In this document: one piece after another, positions 19,050-28,470 of the stretch
Position numbering within the stretch: the stretch's first letter is position 1
How the letters are laid out: every line of letters starts with the position of its first letter
Origin: Acinetobacter sp. WU_MDCI_Axc73
GTDB lineage: Bacteria > Pseudomonadota > Gammaproteobacteria > Pseudomonadales > Moraxellaceae
Direction of reading: 5' to 3'
Assembly (NCBI RefSeq): GCF_025562455.1
Contig: NZ_JAHPRO010000005.1
Location: 62,001-126,000, forward strand
Length of the DNA: 64,000 bases
Translations under genes and position numbers: made by a program
Notes under the pieces: model-generated
Database searches by the model: none
What the model was told of the DNA's origin: nothing
Seen by the model: the letters and a program-made list of their open reading frames with translations, nothing else

Positions 19050-20021
19050 ATGGTATGGAACATTAAATTTAAGTCTCAAATTATGAGGCGTAATAGAATA
19101 ATATTTAAAAAAATTACGTTTTAACGCGATTTCGTTATGAAAACCACAACTTTGAGCAATTTTTTTTAAAGATAGGTTTGTTCTGATAATCAAATCTTTA
19201 GCGTATTCCACACGCAATTGCTCTACTGCTCTAGCAGGGCTTGTACCAATTTCATTTTTATAGTGACGAATAAAACTACGTTCACTCATATTCATATGTG
19301 CAGCGAGCTCTTTAACAGATAAATTTGCATCTAAATGTTCCAATATCCAAGCATGTAGCTCTGAAAATTTTCCCGATTTTTTCTGTAAAAGCAATATTGG
19401 GCTAAACTGTTTCTGACCACCTTCTCTCTTTATCGAAATAACTAAATCTTGAGCAATTTTTAAAGCAAGATAATGTCCTAAGTCGTCCAATACTAAAGCA
19501 AGGGCTAAATCTATACCTGATGTAACCCCCGCACTTGTCCAAACCTTATCTTGATGAATAAAAATTTCATCATGATTAACCTGAATATTGGGATAACACT
19601 CCGCTAATTTATCGGAGACCGACCAATGTGTTGTCGCTTTTTTCCCATCTAAAAAGCCACATTCTGCCAATATAAATGCACCACTACAAATAGATACCAT
19701 ACGATGTATTTCTTGATACTGCATCTTTAGCCAGTCCATTAATATCGTATCGTGCATTGCTTCAAACACACCATTTCCGCCCACAACAATAATCGTATCA
19801 GGTGCTTTTGATACTTGTTGTATAGAGTCGACATAGATCGACAGCCCGCTTGAGGTTTCTAGGCTGCCCGCATGTGTCGCCAGAACCGAGATATTATAGG
19901 GTGATGGATGCTTATCTTTTTCCATCAACTCATTGGCTGAGCTAAAAACCTGAAGTGTTCCTGTTAAATCCAGAATATTAATTTGTGGAAATACGATGAA
20001 ATAAATATTTTTTTGTTGCAT
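19047..20021 (-). CDS. GlxA family transcriptional regulator (DJ-1/PfpI + AraC HTH)
   Basis: 324 residues in two parts: an N-terminal DJ-1/PfpI (class I amidotransferase-like) domain, about 1-195, with the nucleophile-elbow cysteine in MVSICSGAFILAECG, and a C-terminal AraC double helix-turn-helix, about 220-320 (ELAAHMNMSERSFIRHYKNE, KIAQSCGF). Such proteins usually activate neighbouring catabolic or detoxification genes. It diverges from a DJ-1 protein and a dehydrogenase across 98 bases containing an inverted repeat that could be its operator. The inducer is unknown. Confidence 0.9.
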   Translation of the reverse strand: MQQKNIYFIVFPQINILDLTGTLQVFSSANELMEKDKHPSPYNISVLATHAGSLETSSGLSIYVDSIQQVSKAPDTIIVVGGNGVFEAMHDTILMDWLKMQYQEIHRMVSICSGAFILAECGFLDGKKATTHWSVSDKLAECYPNIQVNHDEIFIHQDKVWTSAGVTSGIDLALALVLDDLGHYLALKIAQDLVISIKREGGQKQFSPILLLQKKSGKFSELHAWILEHLDANLSVKELAAHMNMSERSFIRHYKNEIGTSPARAVEQLRVEYAKDLIIRTNLSLKKIAQSCGFHNEIALKRNFFKYYSITPHNLRLKFNVPYH

Positions 20022-20036
20022 AGTAAAATCAATATT

Positions 20037-20071
20037 TGGCGTAATGTGTATAGATTATGGCATTTACGCCA
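20037..20071. promoter_or_regulatory. Inverted repeat between divergent genes, probable operator
   Basis: TGGCGTAA (20037-20044) and TTACGCCA (20064-20071) are perfect inverted 8-mers with centres 27 bp apart, placed midway between the GlxA-type regulator and the DJ-1 gene. This fits binding of an AraC-type dimer. Confidence 0.5.
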
Positions 20072-20119
20072 CAAAAAGCTATTTTAAGATGAATACACAT
20101 CTTTTATTCAGGTAGCAAA

Positions 20120-20809
20120 ATGAGTAACGTGAAAAAGTTAAAAGTTGGTATTTTGATTAGTCCAGACGTTGCATTAATGGATTTATTTGGTGTGCATGCA
20201 GTTTTTGGAATGGCTGAAAATTTTGATATTCATATTATCTGGAAAAATCAGTCATTGATAAATGGCACTCCACATTTTCCTATTGCAGCAGATACCACTT
20301 TTGACAAATGTCCCCCGCTCGATATTTTAGTAGTAGGTGCAGTACCTCCACACGTACTTGGCGATGATGAAGTAATTCAATTTATTGCTCAACAAGCCAA
20401 ACATGACCCCTTTATCATTAGCGTTTGTGCAGGCATTCTATTACTCGGCGCCGCAGGTTTATTAGGTGGAAAAAAAGTCACTACAAATTTTCATATCATT
20501 GATCAACTCGAAAGCTTTGGTGCAATTCCGATACATGGTGGTCATGTTGAAATAGATGATAAACTTTATTCTGTCGGCCCCGCCACTGGTGGTTTTGAAG
20601 CAGCAATCATGTTACTTGCAAAGTTACGTGGTGATGAGGCTGCTAAATTAATTGAACTCACAATTGAGTATCATCCTAAACCACCATTCCATGTTGGGAC
20701 ACCAGAATTAGCAGGAACAGCACTGACATCGCAGGCCAAAAATATCTATAAAGATTTTTTTTCAGCATGTACACAAGCTGCTTTTGAACAATATCAAAAA
20801 CATCAATGA
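20120..20809 (+). CDS. DJ-1/PfpI family protein, isonitrile hydratase-like
   Basis: 229 residues of the DJ-1/PfpI fold. The nucleophile is probably C103 in ISVCAGILLLGAAGLLGG; VTTNFHIIDQL and the GPATGGFEAA segment match isonitrile hydratase (InhA) and ThiJ-like proteins more than DJ-1 itself. It starts 98 bases from the divergent regulator and is followed by an MDR dehydrogenase on the same strand, so it is the likely regulated target. The substrate is not determined; glyoxalase III activity is an alternative. Confidence 0.83.
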   Translation: MSNVKKLKVGILISPDVALMDLFGVHAVFGMAENFDIHIIWKNQSLINGTPHFPIAADTTFDKCPPLDILVVGAVPPHVLGDDEVIQFIAQQAKHDPFIISVCAGILLLGAAGLLGGKKVTTNFHIIDQLESFGAIPIHGGHVEIDDKLYSVGPATGGFEAAIMLLAKLRGDEAAKLIELTIEYHPKPPFHVGTPELAGTALTSQAKNIYKDFFSACTQAAFEQYQKHQ

Positions 20810-20875
20810 TCATCTTTTTAAATATAGCTTTATAAGGCTATATTTTTAAACTAATCATAAAAATTGGGAAATTGA

Positions 20876-21889
20876 ATGAAAGCTGTAAAATTGTTTAAAT
20901 CAGGATCTGAACAGACCACATCGTTAGAATTTGTGAATCTAGAAGCACCTAAAAATGTTGGAAAAGGTGAGATAAAAGTTAAAGTTTATGCATCATCTTT
21001 AAATTATCACGATTTAGGTGTAATGACAGGAAACATGCCATCCGAAAATGGAAGAATTCCACTTGCAGACTGTTCGGGAATCGTAGAGAAAATTGGTACT
21101 GAGGTTACTGAGTTTAAAATCGGAGATCATGTTATTTCGACCTTTTTTCCGAACTGGTTAGATGGCACTCCAAATTTTTCTGATTTTAGTTGTGTTCCAG
21201 GTGACGGAATTGACGGCTTTGCTCAGGAAGTAGTAATTAAACCTGCAACAGCATTTACGTTAGCACCAAAAAAATATTCTCATTTGCAAGCCTCAACTCT
21301 AACTACAGCAGGATTAACTGCTTGGCGAGCCTTGATTGCTGAGGGTCATTTAAAAGCTAACGAGACCGTATTAATTCAAGGGACAGGAGGTGTTTCAATC
21401 TTTGCACTCCAAATTGCAAAAGCTTTAGGTTGTAAAGTTATCGCGACCTCTTCATCACATGAAAAACTAGAGCGATTAAAACAATTAGGTGCGGATCAAG
21501 TGATTCACTATAAAGAAGTAACCGATTGGAGTAGTAAAGTACTTGAGTTAACTGATGGAAAAGGCGTCGATCATGTTGTTGAAGTTGGCGGAGCAAATAC
21601 ATTTGAACAATCTTGCAAGGCATGTAAAGTCGGCGGACATATTGCGCTTATTGGTGTATTGACGGGTATTCATGCTTCTATCCAGACGCTTTATATTTTG
21701 ATGAAACAATTACGGATTAATGGCATATTAGTCGGAAGTCGCAAGCAACAACAAGACTTTGTTGCAGCGATACAAGAATATGATTTTTATCCTGTAATTG
21801 ATAAAGTTTTTGCTTTTAATGACTTAAGGAATGCCGTTCAATATCAAATTACGGGACAACATTTTGGCAAAATTTGCATAGAATATTAA
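20876..21889 (+). CDS. Medium-chain (MDR) NAD(P)-dependent alcohol dehydrogenase/quinone oxidoreductase
   Basis: 337 residues: GroES-like N-terminal domain with LNYHDLGVMTGNMP and DCSGIVEKIG, then a Rossmann domain with LIQGTGGVSIFALQIAKALG (about 163-182). It lacks the four-cysteine structural zinc lobe of classical zinc dehydrogenases, so it is closer to the quinone-oxidoreductase branch. It lies 66 bases after the DJ-1 gene and is probably in its operon, suggesting joint detoxification of an electrophile or carbonyl compound, which is inference. Confidence 0.87.
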   Translation: MKAVKLFKSGSEQTTSLEFVNLEAPKNVGKGEIKVKVYASSLNYHDLGVMTGNMPSENGRIPLADCSGIVEKIGTEVTEFKIGDHVISTFFPNWLDGTPNFSDFSCVPGDGIDGFAQEVVIKPATAFTLAPKKYSHLQASTLTTAGLTAWRALIAEGHLKANETVLIQGTGGVSIFALQIAKALGCKVIATSSSHEKLERLKQLGADQVIHYKEVTDWSSKVLELTDGKGVDHVVEVGGANTFEQSCKACKVGGHIALIGVLTGIHASIQTLYILMKQLRINGILVGSRKQQQDFVAAIQEYDFYPVIDKVFAFNDLRNAVQYQITGQHFGKICIEY

Positions 21890-21922
21890 AAATTATTGGT
21901 AGATGTGGTAGTAATTCTTCGA

Positions 21923-22350
21923 GGTTTTGTTGCACAAAGCTATCTCTCAGGGCTTATTCAGCAATATAATTCTTAGCTGAATAAGCCTGCTTCCAAAATA
22001 TATCGTATAACAAATTGGTCTTCTTACACGCGAGCTTTGATCAATCGTGGAAACCTCACCATTTGGTTTGATTCCAAGACACACTGGTATTCACAAGGGA
22101 AAGTAAACAAGGAAGAAATCAAATCTATTCAAATACAGCTATTCAGTGCTTTTGAATGATTAAAGTCTTGTTCTGTTTAACTGTACGAATGACTACAGGA
22201 TTTACTCAAAGTCTCCCACTTACCTCATTTCTTACCGTAAAAAATTGCGGTATGCGGCGGAAAATGTCGGACTTTATAAGATTCTATTATGGACTAAAAT
22301 TGTTATTTTACAAGGCTTACAGGACAGGATTGGACAACACAAAACAAGGG
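21923..22350 (+). pseudogene. Decayed IS5-family insertion element with transposase fragments
   Basis: GGTTTTGTTGCACAAAGC (21923-21940) resembles the terminal repeat of IS5-family elements. A frame from 21998 to the stop at 22157-22159 encodes ITNWSSYTRALINRGNLTIW, the N-terminal segment of IS5-type transposases. From 22156 a second frame continues with IKVLFCLTVRMTTGFTQSL, another conserved piece. Stop, frameshift and missing DDE region show it is dead, and the right end is lost or very degraded near the tRNA-Arg gene. Confidence 0.7.
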
Positions 22351-22352
22351 GT

Positions 22353-22428
22353 TGGTGCGCTCAGCGGGACTCGAACCCACGCCACAGGCTTCGGAAACCT
22401 GTACTCTATCCAGTTGAGCTATGAGCGC
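22353..22428 (-). tRNA. tRNA-Arg (anticodon CCG)
   Basis: 76 nt with the 3' CCA encoded. GCGCTCA (5' end at 22428) pairs with TGAGCGC; the anticodon stem CAGGT/GCCTG holds loop TTCCGAA, giving anticodon CCG (reads CGG); the T-arm is GTGGG-TTCGAGT-CCCGC. All arms fold as expected. Confidence 0.96.
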
Positions 22429-22668
22429 GTGCGTGGCACATCATAGGCAAAAAAAGGCATGGGGTAAAGTAAATAAGCAAGACAAATCGTATTTATGTTT
22501 AATTAATCATCAATTTAAAATAAATTTAAGTGTCCGACATCCTTTTTTCATCTTATAAAGTTAATGTCTATCGTTGCAAATTTAGTTTGATTAAATTCTA
22601 TTAATATACTTGGCTTCTGTTTTCAGATCGATCAAAATACCGCTATTCTTTCGTATTGTGAGATTTTC

Positions 22669-23607
22669 ATGACTGATGCATTGAAGTTACACGATTTGTC
22701 TAAGACATATCGCAATGGATTTCAGGCACTTAAAGGAGTTGATTTAACTGTTCCTGAAGGCGAATTTTATGCACTCTTAGGGCCAAATGGTGCAGGCAAA
22801 TCGACCACAATCAGTATTATTAGTTCATTGACCAAAAAAACCTCTGGTACGGTCGAGATTTTTGGACATAATCTGGATACACATCCTTCTCATGCCAAAC
22901 AATGTCTTGGTGTCGTTCCCCAAGAATTTAACTTTGGTCAATTTGAGAAAACCTTTGATATTCTGGTTACCCAAGCGGGATATTATGGCATTCCTCAAAA
23001 GCTGGCAGAACAACGTGCAGAACTTTATCTAGAAAAACTCGGACTTTGGGAAAAGCGTAATATTCAGTCGCGTATGCTTTCAGGCGGAATGAAACGCCGT
23101 TTGATGATTGCGCGTGCGATGATGCATGAACCCAAATTATTGATTCTGGATGAGCCGACTGCGGGGGTTGATATTGAACTTCGACGATCTATGTGGGATT
23201 TTCTGGTCGAAATGAATAACAATGGAACGTCTATTATTTTGACCACCCATTATCTCGAAGAAGCGGAAATGCTCTGCCGTCGAATTGCTATTATTGATCG
23301 AGGGACCATCAAAGAAGATACTTCTATGAAAAAGTTTCTCAATCAACTCAGTGAAGAATCCTTTATTTTTGATCTTGCTTATCCGATTGAACCCTTAGAT
23401 AACATCAATATTATTGGCGTTCGATTTAACCAAATTGATCCCATGACTTTGGAAGTCACTATGGATAAAGCTCATTCGCTCAATGATCTTTTCCAACTTT
23501 TAGAAGCTCAAGGAATCACTGTTCGTAGCATGCGTAACAAATCTAATCGCCTTGAAGAACTCTTTGTCAAAATGGTCGAAAAGAATCTTCAGGGAGCAGC
23601 ATCATGA
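22669..23607 (+). CDS. yadG: ABC transporter ATP-binding protein YadG
   Basis: 312 residues. Walker A GPNGAGKST at 38-46, signature LSGGMKRRLMIARAMMHEP, Walker B LLILDEPTAGVD and the H-loop TTHYLEEAE are present. The C-terminal 90 residues resemble E. coli YadG (MRNKSNRLEELFVKM). It pairs with the ABC-2 permease that begins four bases before its stop. The substrate of YadGH is unknown; an export role is assumed from the ABC-2 permease type. Confidence 0.93.
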   Translation: MTDALKLHDLSKTYRNGFQALKGVDLTVPEGEFYALLGPNGAGKSTTISIISSLTKKTSGTVEIFGHNLDTHPSHAKQCLGVVPQEFNFGQFEKTFDILVTQAGYYGIPQKLAEQRAELYLEKLGLWEKRNIQSRMLSGGMKRRLMIARAMMHEPKLLILDEPTAGVDIELRRSMWDFLVEMNNNGTSIILTTHYLEEAEMLCRRIAIIDRGTIKEDTSMKKFLNQLSEESFIFDLAYPIEPLDNINIIGVRFNQIDPMTLEVTMDKAHSLNDLFQLLEAQGITVRSMRNKSNRLEELFVKMVEKNLQGAAS

Positions 23608-24377
23608 ATTTTACCCAATTACAAACCGCACTCTGGACACTGGTTCGTAAAGAAATTCGTCGTTTCATGCGAATTTGGCCTCAGACCCTGTTACCACCTG
23701 CGATTACCATGAGTTTGTACTTCATTATTTTTGGTAACCTCGTTGGTTCGCGGGTGGGACAAATGGCTGGCTTCAGCTATATGCAATTTATCGTTCCTGG
23801 TTTGATTATGATGGCCATCATTACCAATAGTTATGCCAACGTCTCTTCCAGTTTTTTTAGTGCTAAATTTCAAAAAAGTATTGAAGAACTGATCATGAGT
23901 CCTGTTCCATTACATCTTATTTTATGGGGCTATGTGATTGGTGGGGTGTGCCGTGGCGTCTTAGTTGGCATTATCGTGACCATCATGAGTTTGTTTTTTA
24001 CTGACCTTTATATCCATAATTGGTTTGTGACGATATATACCGTTTTAGTGACCGCATTTTTATTCTCGCTTGGTGGCTTTATTAATGCCGTTTATGCCAA
24101 GTCCTTTGATGATATTTCCATTATCCCTACTTTCGTACTTACTCCGCTCACTTATTTAGGCGGTGTCTTTTATGCGATTAGTGCTTTGGCTCCATTTTGG
24201 CAAAATTTATCATTAATTAATCCAATCGTTTATATGGTCAATGCCTTTCGTTACGGAATTTTAGGGCAAAGTGATGTCAATGTGACGCTTTCCCTAATCA
24301 TCGTTACTATTTGCTGTGCCGTTTTATACGCGGTTGCTTACTATTTATTAGCTCGTGGTTCAGGAATGCGTGAATGA
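23604..24377 (+). CDS. yadH: ABC-2 type permease YadH
   Basis: 257 residues with six membrane segments and the ABC-2 domain (for example PGLIMMAIITNSYANVSSSFF, SPVPLHLILWGYVIGG). Start and the yadG stop overlap as ATGA, and its own stop overlaps the queF start, so the three genes are translated from one message. Matches E. coli YadH in length and order. Confidence 0.92.
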   Translation: MNFTQLQTALWTLVRKEIRRFMRIWPQTLLPPAITMSLYFIIFGNLVGSRVGQMAGFSYMQFIVPGLIMMAIITNSYANVSSSFFSAKFQKSIEELIMSPVPLHLILWGYVIGGVCRGVLVGIIVTIMSLFFTDLYIHNWFVTIYTVLVTAFLFSLGGFINAVYAKSFDDISIIPTFVLTPLTYLGGVFYAISALAPFWQNLSLINPIVYMVNAFRYGILGQSDVNVTLSLIIVTICCAVLYAVAYYLLARGSGMRE

Positions 24378-25189
24378 GTGTTGAACAATCTTTATTGGGT
24401 AAAGAAACTGAATATCCTACTGAATACCAGCCCAGTGTTTTATTTCCAATTGCCCGTGCCCTTTCACGTGAAAATTATGCGGATTTAAAAGGCATTACTC
24501 AGGGTTTAGACTGGTGGCATGTGTTTGAATTGTCATGGTTGAATGCTGTAGGTATCCCACAGGTTGCGATTGGACGTATTACACTCCCCGCGACTTCAAC
24601 CAATTTAATCGAGTCTAAATCGCTCAAACTTTATTTTAATAGTTTAAACTTTCATCGGCTCGATTCAAAACAAGATTTAATTGACCTTGTAGAACAAGAT
24701 TTAAGCCAAGCTGCCAATGCAAAAGTAACGCTTGAATTGTTTGATGTAGATGCGCTAGAAATTACCAAACCTCAAGGTATCTGTATCGATGAGTTAATTC
24801 CTCATCATTTGGAAAATCATCCAAATGCAGGACTTTTGCAACAGGATACAATGCAGCAAGAGCATGTGGATGTCACACTATTTTCACATTTGTTGCGTAG
24901 TAATTGTCCTGTGACAGGACAACCCGATTGGGGCACGGTATTTATACGTTTTCAAGGACTTAAGCCTTGTTATCGTAGTATTTTGGCGTATATTATCTCC
25001 TACCGTCAGCACAATGGCTTTCACGAGCAATGTGTAGAACAGATGTTTGCCGATATCTGGACTCACCTGCAACCCGAAAAGCTGATGGTATATGCAACAT
25101 ATACACGTCGTGGAGGACTGGACATTAATCCATGTCGTGTATCGGATTTGTCATGGATGCCAAACCCTATCCGATTGGCTCGACAATAA
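24374..25189 (+). CDS. queF: NADPH-dependent 7-cyano-7-deazaguanine reductase QueF
   Basis: Reduces preQ0 to preQ1 in queuosine synthesis for tRNA wobble positions. The 271-residue, two-domain (YqcD-type) form is the long gammaproteobacterial QueF. ESKSLKLYFNSLN (80-92) is the substrate-binding QueF motif; C178 in SNCPVTGQPDWGT is the covalent nucleophile and D185 the acid. Overlap with yadH is probably incidental operon packing, as there is no known functional link. Confidence 0.95.
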   Translation: MSVEQSLLGKETEYPTEYQPSVLFPIARALSRENYADLKGITQGLDWWHVFELSWLNAVGIPQVAIGRITLPATSTNLIESKSLKLYFNSLNFHRLDSKQDLIDLVEQDLSQAANAKVTLELFDVDALEITKPQGICIDELIPHHLENHPNAGLLQQDTMQQEHVDVTLFSHLLRSNCPVTGQPDWGTVFIRFQGLKPCYRSILAYIISYRQHNGFHEQCVEQMFADIWTHLQPEKLMVYATYTRRGGLDINPCRVSDLSWMPNPIRLARQ

Positions 25190-25211
25190 AACGAATAATT
25201 GAGGAACTTAT

Positions 25212-25862
25212 ATGCCATTTTTTGGTTTTATCCCGTCTGAATCATTGCTCAACAATATTCAAACTGGCATTCAGAAAAAAAATTCAAGTGAACCGCTTTA
25301 TCCTCTACGTGATGAAGTTGCTTTACAAATCAATGATGAAATTCTGGATGCAATTTTGCTTGAGCTAGTCCGTCGTTTTCCTGAAAGTGATAAGCGTGAA
25401 ACAGCCGAAAAACTGGCAGGCTATGTCAAATCAACAGTTGCTGTTTTACTGAAACAACTATTAAGTAAAGCACCAAATGATGTGGTCAAACAATCGATTG
25501 AGTTCTCCGAACGCAGCCTGCATAAAGATCCAGAAGGTCGTTACCGTGTCGGTGAAGATCTCGATCCGACATTGGTGACCAATCTTAAAAATAGTTTCGC
25601 TGAAATCAAAGCAGGAAACGAGGTCGATCGTCGCGTATTGTCTGAGCAATACAAACAATTTGCTGATGCCACTATTCGTCACTTCATGATTGATTTCAAT
25701 AAAACCCTAGACTTGGGTATGATCAAGCGTAAAGGTGCCGATATTGGCGCAGCAGCAGTGTCAAAGGCCGTGCATATTGCTATCGATAAGCTTATTCCTC
25801 ATCTACATAAAGAAGAAGTGACAGCTTTGGCAGAATATCACGACACATTATTTTTCAATTGA
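25212..25862 (+). CDS. Conserved hypothetical protein (216 aa)
   Basis: Soluble, mostly helical protein without signal peptide or clear motif; I do not recognise its family. It sits 22 bases after queF with GAGGAA six bases before the ATG, so it is co-transcribed with yadGH-queF, and a good terminator follows. The C-terminal segment GADIGAAAVSKAVHIAIDKLIPHLHKEE is a likely helix pair. It looks like a real gene from its length, ribosome site and lack of competing frames. Confidence 0.7.
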   Translation: MPFFGFIPSESLLNNIQTGIQKKNSSEPLYPLRDEVALQINDEILDAILLELVRRFPESDKRETAEKLAGYVKSTVAVLLKQLLSKAPNDVVKQSIEFSERSLHKDPEGRYRVGEDLDPTLVTNLKNSFAEIKAGNEVDRRVLSEQYKQFADATIRHFMIDFNKTLDLGMIKRKGADIGAAAVSKAVHIAIDKLIPHLHKEEVTALAEYHDTLFFN

Positions 25863-25889
25863 TCGATCAATAAATATAAGCTTCATCGA

Positions 25890-25916
25890 AAACTCGACAA
25901 AAGTCGGGTTTTTTTA
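25890..25916 (+). terminator. Rho-independent terminator
   Basis: AACTCGAC (25891-25898) pairs with GTCGGGTT (25903-25910, one G-T pair), followed by a seven-T run. It ends the yadG-queF-hypothetical unit. Confidence 0.85.
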
Positions 25917-25998
25917 TTGCAAAATATGGATATACATTGCCTAAAACAGCAGTTATGTTAGCATGCGCCAAGCATTGATTGACCCTGTATAAAATCGC

Positions 25999-27141
25999 AT
26001 GTCTCCAAGTTCTCAATACAAATTTTTACGTCAAGCACCACGTGATGGCCTAAGCACAGCCATGCAACCTTCACGCTTTCAAAAATTACATATTGACCCT
26101 TGGCTATGTACTTTTTTAATTCTCAACGCCTGTCTGGGGTTGACCGTTTTATATAGCGCATCTGCACAGGATGTTGGGCTGGTCACCAAGCAAGCCATGA
26201 GTTTTGGCATTGGATTTGCCGTGATGATCACTTTGGCTCAGATCCCACCCAAAGTTTATCAAGCCTTTTCACCGTATTTTTATGCGTTTGGGGTTTTGTC
26301 ACTGATCTGCGTCATGGTATTTGGCGAAATTCGCATGGGTGCAAAACGCTGGATTGATATTCCAGGATTTGGAAGCGTACAGCCCAGTGAATTTATGAAA
26401 ATTGGCATGCCCATGATGATTGCATGGTTTTTATCACGCAAACCGCTGCCCCCAAGTTTTATGAATGTTGTCATCTCTTTGGTCTTGATTGGTATCCCTT
26501 TCCTGCTAATCGCTGAACAGCCTGATTTGGGAACTTCTGTGCTCATTTTAGCCAGTGGTATGTTTGTACTCTTTCTGAGTGGATTATCTTGGAAAATGAT
26601 TGGGGCTGCGCTGATTGGTGCAGGCATTGTGATTCCAATTGCATGGGAATTTTTACTGCATGACTACCAAAGACAGCGCGTACTCACTTTACTTAACCCT
26701 GAAGCGGATGCTCTAGGTACAGGCTGGAATATTATCCAGTCTAAAACAGCCATCGGTTCTGGTGGTTTTTCAGGAAAAGGTTTTCTTGAAGGTACTCAAT
26801 CACATTTACACTTCTTACCCGAAGGTCATACTGACTTTATTATCGCGGCATTTTCAGAAGAATTTGGTCTCATTGGTGTGACCATTTTAATCCTGCTTTA
26901 TTTTGCGATTATTTTTAGAACTTTTCAGATCGGCATGAACTGCTTTCATAACTATGGACGTTTGGTTGCTGGTGCATTAGGTTTGTCCTTTTTTGTTTAT
27001 GTATTTGTAAATGCAGGCATGGTCAGTGGTATTTTACCTGTAGTCGGTGTGCCTTTACCTTTTATGAGCTATGGCGGAACGGCAATTATTACCTTAATGG
27101 CAACTTTTGGACTGGTTATGTCCATTCATACTCATCGTTGA
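25999..27141 (+). CDS. rodA: Rod-shape SEDS glycosyltransferase RodA
   Basis: A 380-residue SEDS-family peptidoglycan polymerase with about ten membrane helices that works with PBP2 in elongation. Family segments include QPSEFMKIGMPM, LIAEQPDLGTS, GTGWNIIQSKTAIGSGGFSGKG, FLPEGHTDFIIAAFSEEFG and PVVGVPLPFMSYGG. The longer N-terminus includes about 25 cytoplasmic residues. mltB follows 33 bases later and rlpA beyond it, the usual cell-wall neighbourhood. Confidence 0.95.
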   Translation: MSPSSQYKFLRQAPRDGLSTAMQPSRFQKLHIDPWLCTFLILNACLGLTVLYSASAQDVGLVTKQAMSFGIGFAVMITLAQIPPKVYQAFSPYFYAFGVLSLICVMVFGEIRMGAKRWIDIPGFGSVQPSEFMKIGMPMMIAWFLSRKPLPPSFMNVVISLVLIGIPFLLIAEQPDLGTSVLILASGMFVLFLSGLSWKMIGAALIGAGIVIPIAWEFLLHDYQRQRVLTLLNPEADALGTGWNIIQSKTAIGSGGFSGKGFLEGTQSHLHFLPEGHTDFIIAAFSEEFGLIGVTILILLYFAIIFRTFQIGMNCFHNYGRLVAGALGLSFFVYVFVNAGMVSGILPVVGVPLPFMSYGGTAIITLMATFGLVMSIHTHR

Positions 27142-27174
27142 TGGGTCACTCTATCATTAGGAAAACTTTAAATC

Positions 27175-28176
27175 ATGTTGAAACTGGTATTGAAAAAACC
27201 ATTAAAACAATTTTGTCTTTTTAGCGGTTTTGTTGCCGCAGCAGTTTGTGCTGAAGCCAATGAATTTATAAATGATCCCAATTATGCCGCATTTAAACAA
27301 AAAACTATGTCCAAATATGGTTTAAGTGCCGAGCAAATTGATAGTGCGATGAATGGTGCGCGAAACTTACCCAACATTCTAACCATTATGACCCGCCCTG
27401 GTGAAAGTAAACCGTGGTATGACTATAAAGCAATGTTTCTCAGTGAAGGAACGATTCAGCGCGGTGTACGCTTTAAAAATCAGTATGCAGATGTCCTCAA
27501 TCGAGCTGAACAGCAATTTGGCGTCCCTCAGTCTGTTATTTTAGGCATTTTAGGGGTTGAAACGGGTTACGGCGCTAATAAAGGCTCCTTCATCACCCGA
27601 GATGCGCTGGCGACACTGGCATTTGGATATCCACGTCGTGCTGAGTATTTTGGTGATGAACTAAGCTCGTTGCTTGCATGGACTTATAAAGAAGGCTATC
27701 CAACCAATAGTATTGTGGGTTCCTATGCTGGTGCGATTGGCTATCCACAATTTATGCCAAGCAATATTACCAAGTATGGTGTGGATTACGATGGTAGCGG
27801 ACATATTGATTTAAGAAATTCCGCAGAAGATGCAATTGCCTCTATTGCAAATTATCTGGCTCAAAATGGCTGGCAACGTAACCGACCGATCGGATTTGCA
27901 GCACGTTATACGGGTTCAAATCCCGACAGTGTGATTGCAAAAGATCTTACCCAACCTGTTCCCTATGGCACATTGAAAGATCAGGGAGTAACCCCACTTA
28001 ATCCGATTATCAAAATCGATAATCTAGATCTTGTAAATGTTATTCAACTTCAAGAAAATTATGGGCCTATGTACTATATTACTTACCCAAATTTCCAAGT
28101 GATCACAACCTATAATCGAAGCAGAATGTATGCGACTGCCGTGTGGTTATTGGGTACTGAAGTTGCAAGCCGTTAA
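27175..28176 (+). CDS. mltB: Membrane-bound lytic murein transglycosylase B
   Basis: 333 residues of the SLT/MltB (GH103) family: cleaves glycan strands with formation of 1,6-anhydroMurNAc. The catalytic glutamate is E129 in ILGVETGYGANKGSF, followed by ATLAFGYPRRAEYF and SYAGAIGYPQFMPS. The N-terminus looks like a signal sequence ending near AVCA-EA, with no lipobox in the usual form, so it may be periplasmic rather than lipid-anchored. Downstream of rodA in one operon. Confidence 0.93.
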   Translation: MLKLVLKKPLKQFCLFSGFVAAAVCAEANEFINDPNYAAFKQKTMSKYGLSAEQIDSAMNGARNLPNILTIMTRPGESKPWYDYKAMFLSEGTIQRGVRFKNQYADVLNRAEQQFGVPQSVILGILGVETGYGANKGSFITRDALATLAFGYPRRAEYFGDELSSLLAWTYKEGYPTNSIVGSYAGAIGYPQFMPSNITKYGVDYDGSGHIDLRNSAEDAIASIANYLAQNGWQRNRPIGFAARYTGSNPDSVIAKDLTQPVPYGTLKDQGVTPLNPIIKIDNLDLVNVIQLQENYGPMYYITYPNFQVITTYNRSRMYATAVWLLGTEVASR

Positions 28177-28470
28177 CACTAATTTTTAAATAAAATACAA
28201 AAGTCAATAAAAAAATTTGAACAAATGCTCACAAAAAACGCATTTTAAATAATTTGTTACAATATTGATTATTTATTAACCATTTTTTGTGAGTTTTTGT
28301 CCTTTTTGTAACTTTTTTCTAGCAAAGACTAGACACTTTGATTGCGCGCTGAATATCATCCCCCACCATAAAGCAATTGCAAAAGTGAATAATTTAGACA
28401 CTTTTCGCTTTAAATTTTAGGAATCCGCCTGAATTAAAAAGCGTTCTTAGTGTCTGTAGGAGTTTAAGTA

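Noticed and set aside
22156..22446. 96-codon frame running through tRNA-Arg
   Set aside because: Only its first part is transposase-like; the rest reads through a tRNA in antisense, so it is a fragment, not a gene.
26280..26627. 115-codon frame opposite rodA
   Set aside because: Antisense to a conserved membrane protein; composition is that of a shadow.
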